Positions 15,929 through 24,305 of a stretch of 39,464 nt of DNA are shown here, in pieces. Origin of the DNA: an uncultured Clostridia bacterium (GTDB lineage: Bacteria > Bacillota > Clostridia > JAAYHZ01); the NCBI GenBank assembly GCA_937894465.1, contig CALCRE010000207.1, positions 1 through 39,464 on the forward strand. The letters run 5' to 3'. Position 1 is the stretch's first letter; every line of letters begins with the position of its first letter. The notes beneath the pieces are model-generated. The model saw only the letters and a list, made by a program, of their open reading frames with translations. It had not been told where the DNA came from and searched no databases. A program made the position numbers and the translations under genes.

Positions 15929-17003
15929 TCAATGGGGTCGCAAATTAATAATATCTTTATTCGGTGAATCTCACGGCAAGGGAATCGGCGTGGTAATGGA
16001 CGGTGTTCCTCCGGGTATTCAATTGGATATGGAATTTATACGTAGACAAATGGAAAGACGTTCTCCGGGTAGGAATCGTTGGTCCACGCAGCGAAAGGAA
16101 GCGGATGTACCGGAGATTTTAAGTGGGGTATATGACGATCACACCACCGGAACTCCTTTATGTATGGCAATTTATAACAAAGATGCCCGATCCGGTGATT
16201 ACAAGCGATTAGATGAAACTCCACGTCCCGGTCATGCGGATTATACCGGAAGAATACGTTACAAAGGTTTTAACGATCCAAGAGGAGGAGGACATTTTTC
16301 AGGACGGTTAACAGCACCCTTGGTTTTTGCAGGTGCCATTGCTCAACAAATATTGGCCAAGGAAGGTATCTATGTAGGTGCACACATCAATCGAATAGAG
16401 TGTGTTACAGATCAAGTACTTAATTGTACGAATATTTCGCAGGAAATAATCCATCAACTCAAAGCAAAGGATTTTCCTGTTTTAGATGAAAATGCAGGAG
16501 AGCAAATGAGGCGAGTGATTCTAAATGCATTTGAAGAGCTGGATTCTGTGGGTGGAGAAATCACCACATTTGCCCTGGGTGTTCCTGCAGGAATCGGTAG
16601 CCCTATTTTTGATGCATTGGAAAGTAAAATCGCTTCTCTTGTTTTATCCGTTCCGGCAGTGAAAGGAATTTCTTTCGGATCAGGATTTGATTTGGCATAT
16701 ATGAGAGGCAGTGAGGCTAACGATCCTTATCGGATGGAAGATGGAAAGGTGGTTACCACTTCCAATCATAACGGAGGAATCTTAGGAGGAATTTCCAACG
16801 GTATGCCTATCGTCTGTAAAGTGGTGATCAAGCCGACTGCGTCCATTGCCTCTTTGCAAAAGACCGTGGATCTGTCCACCGGGGAAAACACTGATTTGTC
16901 GGTACACGGAAGGCATGACCCGTGTATTGTACCTAGAGCGGTGCCGGTAATGGAAGCTTGTATGGCACTTGCTTTGGCGGATGCGTTATTGGATGAAAGG
17001 TAA
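15921..17003 (+). CDS. aroC: Chorismate synthase
   Basis: 360 residues. Seen: FGESHGKGIGVVMDGVPPG at the N-terminus, RRSPGRN, SGDY, RPGHADYTG and GGHFSGRLTAP, all FMN- or substrate-binding signatures. It forms chorismate from EPSP with reduced FMN. The true start is ATG 15921 after GGAGGAT, overlapping the end of aroA; a longer in-frame ORF from 15849 runs within aroA and is rejected. Confidence 0.96.
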   Translation: MSSQWGRKLIISLFGESHGKGIGVVMDGVPPGIQLDMEFIRRQMERRSPGRNRWSTQRKEADVPEILSGVYDDHTTGTPLCMAIYNKDARSGDYKRLDETPRPGHADYTGRIRYKGFNDPRGGGHFSGRLTAPLVFAGAIAQQILAKEGIYVGAHINRIECVTDQVLNCTNISQEIIHQLKAKDFPVLDENAGEQMRRVILNAFEELDSVGGEITTFALGVPAGIGSPIFDALESKIASLVLSVPAVKGISFGSGFDLAYMRGSEANDPYRMEDGKVVTTSNHNGGILGGISNGMPIVCKVVIKPTASIASLQKTVDLSTGENTDLSVHGRHDPCIVPRAVPVMEACMALALADALLDER

Positions 17004-17013
17004 AGAATGAAAA

Positions 17014-17856
17014 ATGGAGAAGATTGCATATATGGGTGTTCCCGGTTCCTATACCGAGGAGGCAGCATTAGGATATTTTGAAAATAAAGTTAAGTTAATC
17101 GGATGCCCCGGTTTTCATGATGTGGTTGACCGGCTTTTGTCAAAGAATGCCCGTTACGCCATTTTACCGGTGGAAAACTCCTCTACCGGGAGCATTCATC
17201 AAACGCTGGATTTGATTCGTCAGAAGAATTTAACGATCGTCGGCGAAGTTGTTCAAAAAATAGAGCATTATTTAATAGCAGTAAAAGGTACTAACCTTTC
17301 ATCTGTTAAAAAAGTGATATCTCATCCCCAAGGATTAGAGCAATGCGGCGATTACTTGCGTAAATGGGGATGGGAATTGGCAACAGGTGTGAATACCGCA
17401 GTCGTAGCACAAGAGGTTGCACAAAAGAATGAAAGAGGCGTTGCAGTAATAGCGTCCAAACGGGCAGCCGAGTTTTACGGATTGGAGATTTTGGATGAAA
17501 AAATTCAGGATAACAATCACAATTCCACCCGATTTGTGGTTTTGTCCGAGTCAGATGACCTTGTAGTTGATGCAGATAAAATTAGTTTGGTGTTTATTGT
17601 GAAGAACGCCCCGGGATCTTTATTTGCCGCTATTGAAGGGTTTGCAACAAACAAAGTGAACTTGATCAAGTTGGAATCGCGGCCGATCTGGGACGAACCA
17701 TGGCACTATTTCTTTTTTATGGATTTAGAGGGGAATGTGCATGATGAGAATATAAAAAAGGCGATAGAGTATTTAAAGATCCACTGTAAGTCGTACAGGC
17801 TTTTAGGCAATTACAAAAAAGCATCCTTTAAACAAGAGGTGATACATGAATCATAA
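17014..17856 (+). CDS. pheA: Prephenate dehydratase with C-terminal ACT domain
   Basis: 280 residues. The catalytic part (about 1-180) has GVPGSYTEEAA, PVENSSTGSIHQTLDLI and the NSTRF motif. The ACT domain (about 190-270) contains PGSLFAAIEGF and L-E-S-R-P, the Phe-binding signature. It converts prephenate to phenylpyruvate and is normally inhibited by Phe. No chorismate mutase domain is fused. The ATG has only a weak ribosome site (GAAAGG about 15 bases away), so translation may depend on coupling to aroC. Its presence explains why the leader peptide is rich in Phe. Confidence 0.95.
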   Translation: MEKIAYMGVPGSYTEEAALGYFENKVKLIGCPGFHDVVDRLLSKNARYAILPVENSSTGSIHQTLDLIRQKNLTIVGEVVQKIEHYLIAVKGTNLSSVKKVISHPQGLEQCGDYLRKWGWELATGVNTAVVAQEVAQKNERGVAVIASKRAAEFYGLEILDEKIQDNNHNSTRFVVLSESDDLVVDADKISLVFIVKNAPGSLFAAIEGFATNKVNLIKLESRPIWDEPWHYFFFMDLEGNVHDENIKKAIEYLKIHCKSYRLLGNYKKASFKQEVIHES

Positions 17857-18661
17857 ATATGGATTGATCGGTTATCCCTTAGGTCACAGTTATTCCCCCA
17901 GGATTCACCAAGCTATATTTCAATCCACCGATTTCCTTGGCGAGTATTCCTTATTTGAAATTGCCGGGGATAAAATACCGAAGTTCTTCCATAATTTAAA
18001 GCAAGGCGGTTTAGAGGGGTTTAATGTTACCATTCCCTATAAACAAACCGTGATCCCATATATGGATGATCTTTCACCGGAAGCCCAAAGGATCGGTGCT
18101 GTGAACACTGTAAGAATCACCTCGGGCGGGCTAAAAGGATACAACACCGACTATATCGGATTTAAAGCCTTGCTTTTGGAAAGCTGCGGCAATGTTTTTA
18201 ATAAAAATGTTTTAATCTTAGGAGACGGTGGTTCAGCACGAACGGTATATACTTGTATGTGTGATTTGGGTGTATCGACTTGTTATATGGTGTCAAGAAA
18301 AGCGGACCGTATCAAAGCGTCTTTCCCGGAGGCTTGTGTGGTTCCCTATGAAGCTGCTTACGATCTGAAAGACCTTTACTTAACGGTTAATTGTACCCCT
18401 GTTGGTATGTTTCCTCACGTTGATGCAGCTCCATTGGATATAGAAAGGATGGATCCATTCCCTTATTATGTAGACCTGATCTATAACCCGGCAAGGACAT
18501 TGATGATGGAAAATGTGGAAAAGGCGGGGGGAAAGGCGATAAACGGACTGTATATGTTGATTTCCCAAGCGGTTGCAGCCCAGGAAATATGGAGACAAGA
18601 ACAAATTCACAGAGATATAACCAAAAAAGTGCAACTGATGATAGAAAGGAGTGTCATATGA
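17846..18661 (+). CDS. aroE: Shikimate dehydrogenase
   Basis: 271 residues. Substrate-binding motifs PLGHSYSPRIHQAIF and NVTIPYK (catalytic Lys) are followed by the NADP-binding GDGGSART and a late NGLYMLISQAVAAQEIW. It reduces 3-dehydroshikimate. ATG 17846 follows AGAGGTGAT and overlaps pheA by 11 bases; its stop overlaps the aroQ start (ATGA). Confidence 0.95.
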   Translation: MNHKYGLIGYPLGHSYSPRIHQAIFQSTDFLGEYSLFEIAGDKIPKFFHNLKQGGLEGFNVTIPYKQTVIPYMDDLSPEAQRIGAVNTVRITSGGLKGYNTDYIGFKALLLESCGNVFNKNVLILGDGGSARTVYTCMCDLGVSTCYMVSRKADRIKASFPEACVVPYEAAYDLKDLYLTVNCTPVGMFPHVDAAPLDIERMDPFPYYVDLIYNPARTLMMENVEKAGGKAINGLYMLISQAVAAQEIWRQEQIHRDITKKVQLMIERSVI

Positions 18662-19086
18662 AAGTATTGGTTTTAAATGGACCTAACTTGAATTTATTAG
18701 GCATTCGTGAACCGGAAGTGTATGGTAAGACGGATTATAAAGCATTATGCGAGTTATTGACCAAAGAGGCGATTCAATTGGGTATTGAAATTGATATACG
18801 CCAAAGCAACCACGAAGGGCAATTAGTGGATTGGATTCAGCAAGCATATGGTGTATTTGATGCAATTTTGATCAATCCGGCTGCATATACTCATTACAGT
18901 ATTGCCATATTGGATGCCTTAAAAGCTGTGGGGTTGCCTGCGGTGGAGGTTCATATCAGTGATATTCACAGCAGGGAAGAATTCAGACGACACTCTGTGA
19001 CTGCTCCTGCTTGTAGCCGACAAATCAGCGGTAAAGGACTTCATGGATATATATTGGGACTTCGTTTTTTATGTGGAAAAGAATAA
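18658..19086 (+). CDS. aroQ: 3-dehydroquinate dehydratase, type II
   Basis: 142 residues, normal for the dodecameric type II enzyme. Motifs: NGPNLNLLGIREPEVYG with the catalytic Tyr, NHEGQLVDWIQQA, NPAAYTHYSIA, EVHISDIHSREEFRRHS. It removes water from 3-dehydroquinate. The start is ATG 18658 after AAAGGAG, overlapping the aroE stop; an upstream in-frame ATG at 18589 lies inside aroE. It ends the operon. Confidence 0.96.
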   Translation: MKVLVLNGPNLNLLGIREPEVYGKTDYKALCELLTKEAIQLGIEIDIRQSNHEGQLVDWIQQAYGVFDAILINPAAYTHYSIAILDALKAVGLPAVEVHISDIHSREEFRRHSVTAPACSRQISGKGLHGYILGLRFLCGKE

Positions 19087-19121
19087 AAAATGAGAAAATA
19101 GAAAAACGAAAGAATAAAATA

Positions 19122-19143
19122 CAGGTGTCCATGGGGACACCTG
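19122..19143. terminator. Bidirectional terminator between aroQ and fabZ
   Basis: Perfect 9-bp stem CAGGTGTCC / GGACACCTG (19122-19130 with 19135-19143), loop ATGG. On the minus strand it is followed by TATTTTATTCTTT; on the plus strand T-rich DNA comes after about 10 bases. It separates the converging aro and fab transcripts. Confidence 0.75.
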
Positions 19144-19163
19144 CTTGATATATACTCTTTTTT

Positions 19164-19595
19164 CTATTCGGATATGGCAAACATAAAGGAGCACTCCACA
19201 GCAAGTTCTCCGTCTACTGTGGCTCTTCCTTTTCCTGTGCCGATGTTTTTTACGATATTTTCAATGTTTGCTTCAAGGATCAACACGTCTCCCGGGACAA
19301 CTTTGCGCATGAATTTTGCGTTCTTGACCTTCCCTAGGTAAGCTAATTTACCTTTCATACCTTCCATGGTCATCAGGGCAATGGCTCCGGTTTGAGCCAC
19401 TGCCTCTAATATTAATACCCCCGGCATGATTTTAGTGTTTTTAAAGTGTCCCATAAAGTACCACTCGTTTACACTGACGGCTTTTCGTGCTGTTGCAGAT
19501 TTGCCGACTTCCAATTTGTCAATGCGATCAATCATTAAAAAAGGTTCACTATGAGGTAAAATTTCTTTTATTTCGTCGATACCTAAAATGGCCAT
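19164..19595 (-). CDS. fabZ: 3-hydroxyacyl-ACP dehydratase FabZ
   Basis: 143 residues. The active-site helix region GHFKNTKIMPGVLILEAVAQ holds the catalytic His and Glu, preceded by HSEPFLMIDRI. The usual GHFPxxPIMPG is GHFKNTKIMPG here, a mild variation. It dehydrates 3-hydroxyacyl-ACP in each elongation round. It starts 7 bases after fabF, with GGGGG inside the fabF end as ribosome site. Last gene of the fab operon. Confidence 0.95.
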   Translation of the reverse strand: MAILGIDEIKEILPHSEPFLMIDRIDKLEVGKSATARKAVSVNEWYFMGHFKNTKIMPGVLILEAVAQTGAIALMTMEGMKGKLAYLGKVKNAKFMRKVVPGDVLILEANIENIVKNIGTGKGRATVDGELAVECSFMFAISE

Positions 19596-19602
19596 TGTTA
19601 CT

Positions 19603-20838
19603 TCATTCCCCCTTTTTAATCAACAAAGAACTATTATGCCCACCAAACCCGAATGAGTTGGACAAAGCATACTCTGTAGACATAGGACGGGATTTGCCTT
19701 TGACATAATCCAGATCGCATCCTTCTCCTTCTTTGATTAATCCGATGGTGGGAAGAGCGATTCCCGCATTCAACGCTTTTACGGATAACAAAGCTTCCAA
19801 AGCGCCTGCTGCTCCTAGCATGTGCGCTGTCATGGATTTTGTAGAGCTAACCAACAGATTCTTGCTGTGTTCTCCGAAACACTTTTTAATGGCAGTGGTT
19901 TCGATGCTGTCATTCAAAGGTGTGCCGGTTCCGTGGGCATTGATATACCCAACTTGCTCTTTTTGTATACCGGCTTCAAGAACGGCTAGTTCCATTGCTT
20001 TTGCGGCATAGGTTCCTTCTGTCAAAGGTGCGGTAACGTGATAGGCATCACAGGTTTGACCGAACCCCACGATTTCACCGTAGATTCTTGCGTTTCGTTT
20101 CTTGGCGGATTCTTCGCTTTCTAAAAATAGGAAGGATGCACCTTCTCCCATGACAAAGCCTTGCCGTTCTTCATCAAATGGAATGCTTGCTCTTTTGGGA
20201 TCGGTGCTTTCAGATAAGGCTTGCATTTGATGAAACCCCTGAATAGCCAAGTTTGTTAAAACGGCTTCGGTGCCTCCGGTTAAAGCGCCGTCTAAACGAC
20301 CTTCCTTAATGGCGTAATAAGCGTGGCCAATGGCGTCTGTACCGGAGGAGCAAGCTGAAACCAAGCCATAGCAAGGACCGTGTAAAGAAAGCTTTATGGC
20401 AATGTTTCCGGCGGCGATGTTGATGATGGTCTTGGGAATGAACATAGCTGATACACCGATGGCGCCTTGTGCCATCAAAAGTCTGTCTTGTTCACATATG
20501 GTTTCCAATCCGCCCATGCCGCTTCCTAGCACTACGCCGATACGATGGGTATCCATATCGCCATCATGGACACCGGCGTCGTTCCAAGCTTCTAAAGCTG
20601 CAGTGAGCGCATATTGTGTGAAAAGATCAAGTCTTTTAGCCTCTCTTTTACTGATGGGCAATACCGACTCTAAATCTTTCACTTCGCCTGCAGCGGTGAT
20701 TCCTGTCAGTTGTGTATCAAACTTTGTTGCCACGTCGATACCGCATACACCATCTACAGCCGATGCAAATGCATTGTTTGCATTGTTACCGATGGGGCAT
20801 ATAGCACCTAAACCGGTAATCACTACTTTATGTTTCAT
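19603..20838 (-). CDS. fabF: 3-oxoacyl-ACP synthase II (FabF)
   Basis: 411 residues. The catalytic triad motifs are VSACSSGTDAIG (nucleophile Cys), NAHGTGTPLND (His) and MTAHMLGAAG (His), with the C-terminal NSFGFGGHNSSL loop. It extends acyl-ACP by condensation with malonyl-ACP. ATG 20838 follows GAGGAG. It follows fabG by 41 bases in the operon. Confidence 0.96.
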   Translation of the reverse strand: MKHKVVITGLGAICPIGNNANNAFASAVDGVCGIDVATKFDTQLTGITAAGEVKDLESVLPISKREAKRLDLFTQYALTAALEAWNDAGVHDGDMDTHRIGVVLGSGMGGLETICEQDRLLMAQGAIGVSAMFIPKTIINIAAGNIAIKLSLHGPCYGLVSACSSGTDAIGHAYYAIKEGRLDGALTGGTEAVLTNLAIQGFHQMQALSESTDPKRASIPFDEERQGFVMGEGASFLFLESEESAKKRNARIYGEIVGFGQTCDAYHVTAPLTEGTYAAKAMELAVLEAGIQKEQVGYINAHGTGTPLNDSIETTAIKKCFGEHSKNLLVSSTKSMTAHMLGAAGALEALLSVKALNAGIALPTIGLIKEGEGCDLDYVKGKSRPMSTEYALSNSFGFGGHNSSLLIKKGE

Positions 20839-20879
20839 GTTGGTTTCTCCTCAATTTTAGCATACAGATTTTCAATCTT

Positions 20880-21623
20880 TTATATGACCATTCCGCCGTC
20901 TACAACAATGACTTGACCGGTAATATAGGAAGCGGCGTCACTGCACAAAAAGGCTACAACACCTGCAATGTCCGAAGGTGTGCCGAAACGTTTTAAGGGA
21001 ATATGCTCCAACATACCCTTTTTAATATCATCCGACAGACTTTCGGTCATGGGGGTTTCGACATATCCCGGTGCGATGGTATTGACACAGACACCTCTAC
21101 GGGCTGATTCTTTGGCCACCGATTTGCCAAAACCGATGATGGCTGCTTTGGAAGCAGCATAATTGGCTTGCCCTATGTTCCCGGTGATACCCACCACTGA
21201 TGATATGTTCACAATGCGACCTTCTCTTGCTTTTAATAAATATGGCAAGGCCTCGCGGGTGCAGTAAAAGCAACTGTTCATGTTGGCTTTCATAACCTTT
21301 TCGAACTGTTCGTCTTTCATTCGCATCAACAATGTGTCATCGGTAATACCTGCATTATTGACTAAGGCATATAATCCCCCAAGTTCAGATATGCATGTAT
21401 CCACAATCCGCTTACAGTCTTCAGACAAAGACAAGTCTCCTTTTAACAAAACAGCTTTGCGACCTGTTTGGGTAATTTCATTCAAGAGCTCTTTGGCTTT
21501 TTCCTCATTGCTTCTGTAGTGAATACCCACATCAAATCCGGCTTTTGCTAGGGTCAATGCGATTTCTTTACCGATACCTCCTGACGCACCGGTTACTAAT
21601 GCTACCTTTGTCAATTTCTCCAC
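20880..21623 (-). CDS. fabG: 3-oxoacyl-ACP reductase FabG
   Basis: 247 residues, classical SDR: TGASGGIGKEIAL (NADPH site), NNAGITDD, SSVVG and Y-A-A-S-K catalytic motif. It reduces 3-oxoacyl-ACP. The start is uncertain: GTG 21623 has AGGAG only 1 base away, whereas TTG 21614 has it 10 bases away and would give MTKVALVTG and 244 residues. fabD, usually placed between fabK and fabG, is missing here. Confidence 0.93.
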   Translation of the reverse strand: MEKLTKVALVTGASGGIGKEIALTLAKAGFDVGIHYRSNEEKAKELLNEITQTGRKAVLLKGDLSLSEDCKRIVDTCISELGGLYALVNNAGITDDTLLMRMKDEQFEKVMKANMNSCFYCTREALPYLLKAREGRIVNISSVVGITGNIGQANYAASKAAIIGFGKSVAKESARRGVCVNTIAPGYVETPMTESLSDDIKKGMLEHIPLKRFGTPSDIAGVVAFLCSDAASYITGQVIVVDGGMVI

Positions 21624-21644
21624 GCTCCTGACTATACCAATATT

Positions 21645-21656
21645 TAAAGTACTTTA
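21645..21656. repeat. Perfect 12-bp palindrome between fabK and fabG
   Basis: TAAAGTACTTTA in an A/T-rich 43-base gap within the fab operon. It does not match the FapR-like operator upstream of fabH. It may be a protein-binding or processing site, or chance. Confidence 0.3.
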
Positions 21657-21666
21657 TAAATCTTTA

Positions 21667-22641
21667 TTATACTGCACGATCATCCATTCCACATAATTCA
21701 GAAAGTGCCTTGAGCTTTGATCGGTTGGATTCGAATATTTCATGCTCAAACAGATCCTTAATAATTTCCTCGGAAGTCTGTATGCGATCCAAAAGACAAG
21801 CACATTGGCCGGACATGAATGATCCGCCTTTTATGTCACCGTCCACTACTGCTTTACGTAAAGAGCCTTCTCCGAGCTTCTCGATTTGGTCGATAGCATT
21901 TTCCGAGTACTCCAATTGTATCATTTTTCTACATAAATCGTTGCGCAAGACCCGAACAGGGTGGCCGGTTACACGACCGGTTACACGATTGTCCACGTCT
22001 TTGGCTTTGATTAATTTTTCTTTGTAATTTGGATGGGCATTACAAGAAGAGGATAATATAAAGCGAGTACCCACCTGAACACCGGATGCACCAAGACAAA
22101 AGGCAGCTGCAACCGAATTAGCGTCACAAATACCGCCGGCGGCTACCACCGGTAAAGATACCGAACGAACCACATTAGGGATCAATACCATGGAAGTCAT
22201 TTCACCGATATGACCACCGGCTTCACAGCCTTCTGCAATGATAAAATCCACTCCGGTCCTTTCCATCATAACAGCTAACCCGCTGCTGGCCACAACGGTT
22301 GCAGTAATAATTCCGGCTTGTTTCCACGATTCGATATAATCCCTCGGGTTCCCGGCACCTGTAATGACCACAGGGACCTTTTCTTCGGTTACAAGCTTTG
22401 CTACATCATTCACATATGGACTTAACAACATAATGTTAACCCCGAACGGACGCTCTGTCAATGTACGGATTTTGTCAATTTGCTGTTTTACCCAAGAGGC
22501 GGGAGCATTGCCTGCGGCAATGACTCCTAAACCACCGGCATTCGAGACCGATGCGGCCAAATCGGCATCGGATATCCACGCCATTCCACCTTGTATCAAG
22601 GGGTATCGGGTTTTTAATATTTCATTCAATCGATTAAGCAT
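21667..22641 (-). CDS. fabK: Enoyl-ACP reductase II FabK (FMN-dependent)
   Basis: 324 residues, nitronate monooxygenase/FabK fold. Seen: YPLIQGGMAWISDADLAASV and SNAGGLGVIAAG at the N-terminus, VVITGAGNP, IAEGCEAGGHIGE and the phosphate-binding VVAAGGICDANSVAAAF plus GASGVQVGTRF. It reduces enoyl-ACP with NADH and FMN in place of FabI, common in Clostridia and streptococci. Its position in a fab operon separates it from nitronate monooxygenases. It overlaps the acpP stop by 8 bases. Confidence 0.94.
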   Translation of the reverse strand: MLNRLNEILKTRYPLIQGGMAWISDADLAASVSNAGGLGVIAAGNAPASWVKQQIDKIRTLTERPFGVNIMLLSPYVNDVAKLVTEEKVPVVITGAGNPRDYIESWKQAGIITATVVASSGLAVMMERTGVDFIIAEGCEAGGHIGEMTSMVLIPNVVRSVSLPVVAAGGICDANSVAAAFCLGASGVQVGTRFILSSSCNAHPNYKEKLIKAKDVDNRVTGRVTGHPVRVLRNDLCRKMIQLEYSENAIDQIEKLGEGSLRKAVVDGDIKGGSFMSGQCACLLDRIQTSEEIIKDLFEHEIFESNRSKLKALSELCGMDDRAV

Positions 22642-22864
22642 TTTTGTTTGCCTCTAGGAAAGAAACCAAATCTCCTACTGTTTGTATTTCGTCTAGTTTT
22701 TCATTTTCAATTTTGATTCCGGTGGCTTTCTCCAATTCGATTAGCATCTCCACCATATCCAGTGAATCCATTGTGAAATCATCCGTAAATGATTTGTTGT
22801 CCTTAATTTCCTCTTTTGATAAATCCAATTGATCCATTAATATTTTCGTTACTATTTCCCTCAT
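22634..22864 (-). CDS. acpP: Acyl carrier protein
   Basis: 76 residues, acidic. The attachment site for phosphopantetheine is the Ser in MDSLDMVEML (about residue 35). It carries the growing acyl chain. ATG 22864 follows GGAGGTG. It is placed between fabH and fabK. Confidence 0.96.
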   Translation of the reverse strand: MREIVTKILMDQLDLSKEEIKDNKSFTDDFTMDSLDMVEMLIELEKATGIKIENEKLDEIQTVGDLVSFLEANKNA

Positions 22865-22896
22865 TTGGGCACCTCCAAAAAGATATTTTTCGTTAT

Positions 22897-23877
22897 TTAT
22901 GATTCAAGCGTCCAGTCTACCACCACTCCGCCCCATGTCAGTCCAGAACCGAAGCCGATCAAGGCGAGTCTGTCTCCCGGCGCTAGCCATCCTTGCTTAT
23001 ATGCATCCCATAATGCCAATAAAATACTGGCTGAGGATGTGTTTGCGTATTGTGATAAGTTTAAAAAGAATTGATCATGTGTAAACCCTGTTGTTCTGCA
23101 TACATATTCTATAATTCTCGAATTAGCTTGATGCGGAATGATTTTTGTAAAGGGTTTGTCTCCACATTGTTCTTTCAATCGATTCAATGTATCCGCTAAT
23201 ACCTCTGATGCAAATGTAAACACCTCCCGGCCTTTCATAACCAGTTTTGTATTTTGCTCTTGCGGATATTGATACCAAGGGGTATGGTCATCTTTGTTTT
23301 TTATAGTCAATGTATTTTCACGATCGCTTCTACCCATTAATATGGGATAGTGAATCGTACCGACCGAATCTCGTTTTAAAACGATTGCTCCGGCTCCGTC
23401 GCCGAACAACACACATGTTGACCGATCCGACCAGTTTATATTCTTTGAAACGCCTTCTCCGGCTAACACCAATGCGGTATCCACATGCAAGGTCTCCATT
23501 AAGGATGCAGCAGTGACTAAAGCATAGATAAATCCGGTACACCCGGCCGAGACATCAAAGGCGGGGCAATCGGATATCTCCAAATCCCTTTGTACACAGC
23601 CGGCTAAGGAAGGGATACGATAATCCGACGCAAGGGTACTAGCAACAATCAACCCGATGTCCTGTGCGGACAAACCGGCTTTTTCAATGGCCTTTTTGCT
23701 TGCGTCCACACTGATGGATACCACGTTGTCATCGGTAAGGATGTACCGTTGTCTGATCCCTGTCCTTTGGGTGATCCATTCATCACTGGTTTCCACTATT
23801 TGTTCCATCATTTTATTTGTTACAATCTGTTTCGGCAATCCTTCGCCGATACCGACAATTTTCACTGGTGCAATCAA
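22897..23877 (-). CDS. fabH: 3-oxoacyl-ACP synthase III FabH
   Basis: 326 residues. Catalytic Cys in VSAGCTGFIYAL, His in IPHQANSRI and Asn in NTSSASI. It starts fatty acid synthesis by joining acetyl-CoA (or branched acyl-CoA) and malonyl-ACP. Translation appears to begin at TTG 23877, placed 8 bases after AAGGGAG; no ATG is available at the right place. First gene of the operon, about 70 bases after the predicted transcript start and behind the FapR-like site. Confidence 0.94.
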   Translation of the reverse strand: MIAPVKIVGIGEGLPKQIVTNKMMEQIVETSDEWITQRTGIRQRYILTDDNVVSISVDASKKAIEKAGLSAQDIGLIVASTLASDYRIPSLAGCVQRDLEISDCPAFDVSAGCTGFIYALVTAASLMETLHVDTALVLAGEGVSKNINWSDRSTCVLFGDGAGAIVLKRDSVGTIHYPILMGRSDRENTLTIKNKDDHTPWYQYPQEQNTKLVMKGREVFTFASEVLADTLNRLKEQCGDKPFTKIIPHQANSRIIEYVCRTTGFTHDQFFLNLSQYANTSSASILLALWDAYKQGWLAPGDRLALIGFGSGLTWGGVVVDWTLES

Positions 23878-23916
23878 TGGTTGAACTCCCTTCCCTATAT
23901 AATATCGTAAGGATAT

Positions 23917-23932
23917 ATTACTAGGTACTAAT
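23917..23932 (-). promoter_or_regulatory. FapR-like operator of the fab operon
   Basis: On the minus strand ATTAGTACCTAGTAAT, which matches the known FapR box core (TTAGTACCTRDT, arms ATTA/TAAT). It lies at about +15 to +30 of the fab transcript, where a repressor would block elongation or initiation. FapR releases DNA on binding malonyl-CoA. The fapR gene itself is not in the window. Confidence 0.75.
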
Positions 23933-23953
23933 ACTATGTGTTATTAGTAAGTG

Positions 23954-23982
23954 ATACTACCATAAAACTAATTGCATGTCAA
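23954..23982 (-). promoter_or_regulatory. Sigma-A promoter of the fab operon
   Basis: On the minus strand consensus TTGACA (23982-23977), a 17-base spacer and TAGTAT (23959-23954). Transcript start near 23947, directly upstream of the FapR-like site. Confidence 0.8.
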
Positions 23983-24029
23983 CAATATTTCCCGTATTTC
24001 AATAAATAAAAGTAAATAAATGTGAGAAA

Positions 24030-24225
24030 TTAAAAGACCGGATCTTATTGGAATCCGGTCTCAATCTAAAAATATCATGTAGGCCACCCTGTCTCTTCGA
24101 GAGTATCAAACACTCATCATCCTTTTAGAAATTTGACGCCTATACAGGATCAAAACTCATTTACATTTGCCCCTCATCTTAGTACTTGGTTGTCTTTGCT
24201 ATAAGACTGAATGTATAATTTTAGC
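24030..24225 (-). ncRNA. Candidate independent RNA of unknown family
   Basis: Upstream of the fab promoter and divergent from the ilv T-box lies about 190 bases without a protein gene, ending on the minus strand in a clear terminator. Visible hairpins (minus strand): GTCTT/AAGAC near the 5' end, TTTGA..CCT-GTAT-AGG..TCAAA, GAGT/ACTC and CTCT/AGAG, then an unpaired-looking GGGTGGCCTACATG. A weak TTATAC-type -10 near 24215 could start it. It is not recognised as a known riboswitch, 6S RNA or T-box. Confidence 0.4.
24035..24061 (-). terminator. Minus-strand terminator of the candidate RNA
   Basis: Stem AGACCGGAT / ATCCGGTCT (9 bp, 24061-24053 with 24043-24035) followed on the minus strand by TTTAATTT. 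The plus-strand side has no T-run, so it acts leftwards. It lies some 50 bases before the fab -35 element. Confidence 0.75.
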
Positions 24226-24258
24226 AAATTTAGTTTTTAAAATTAATAAAAAAAGTAC

Positions 24259-24287
24259 TTGACAATGATATCTCATGGATGTATAAT
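24259..24287 (+). promoter_or_regulatory. Consensus promoter of the branched-chain amino acid operon
   Basis: TTGACA (24259-24264), a 17-base spacer and TATAAT (24282-24287), both perfect hexamers. Transcript start near 24294, just before the T-box. Confidence 0.88.
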
Positions 24288-24305
24288 GCGTTTTAAATTT
24301 AAAAA

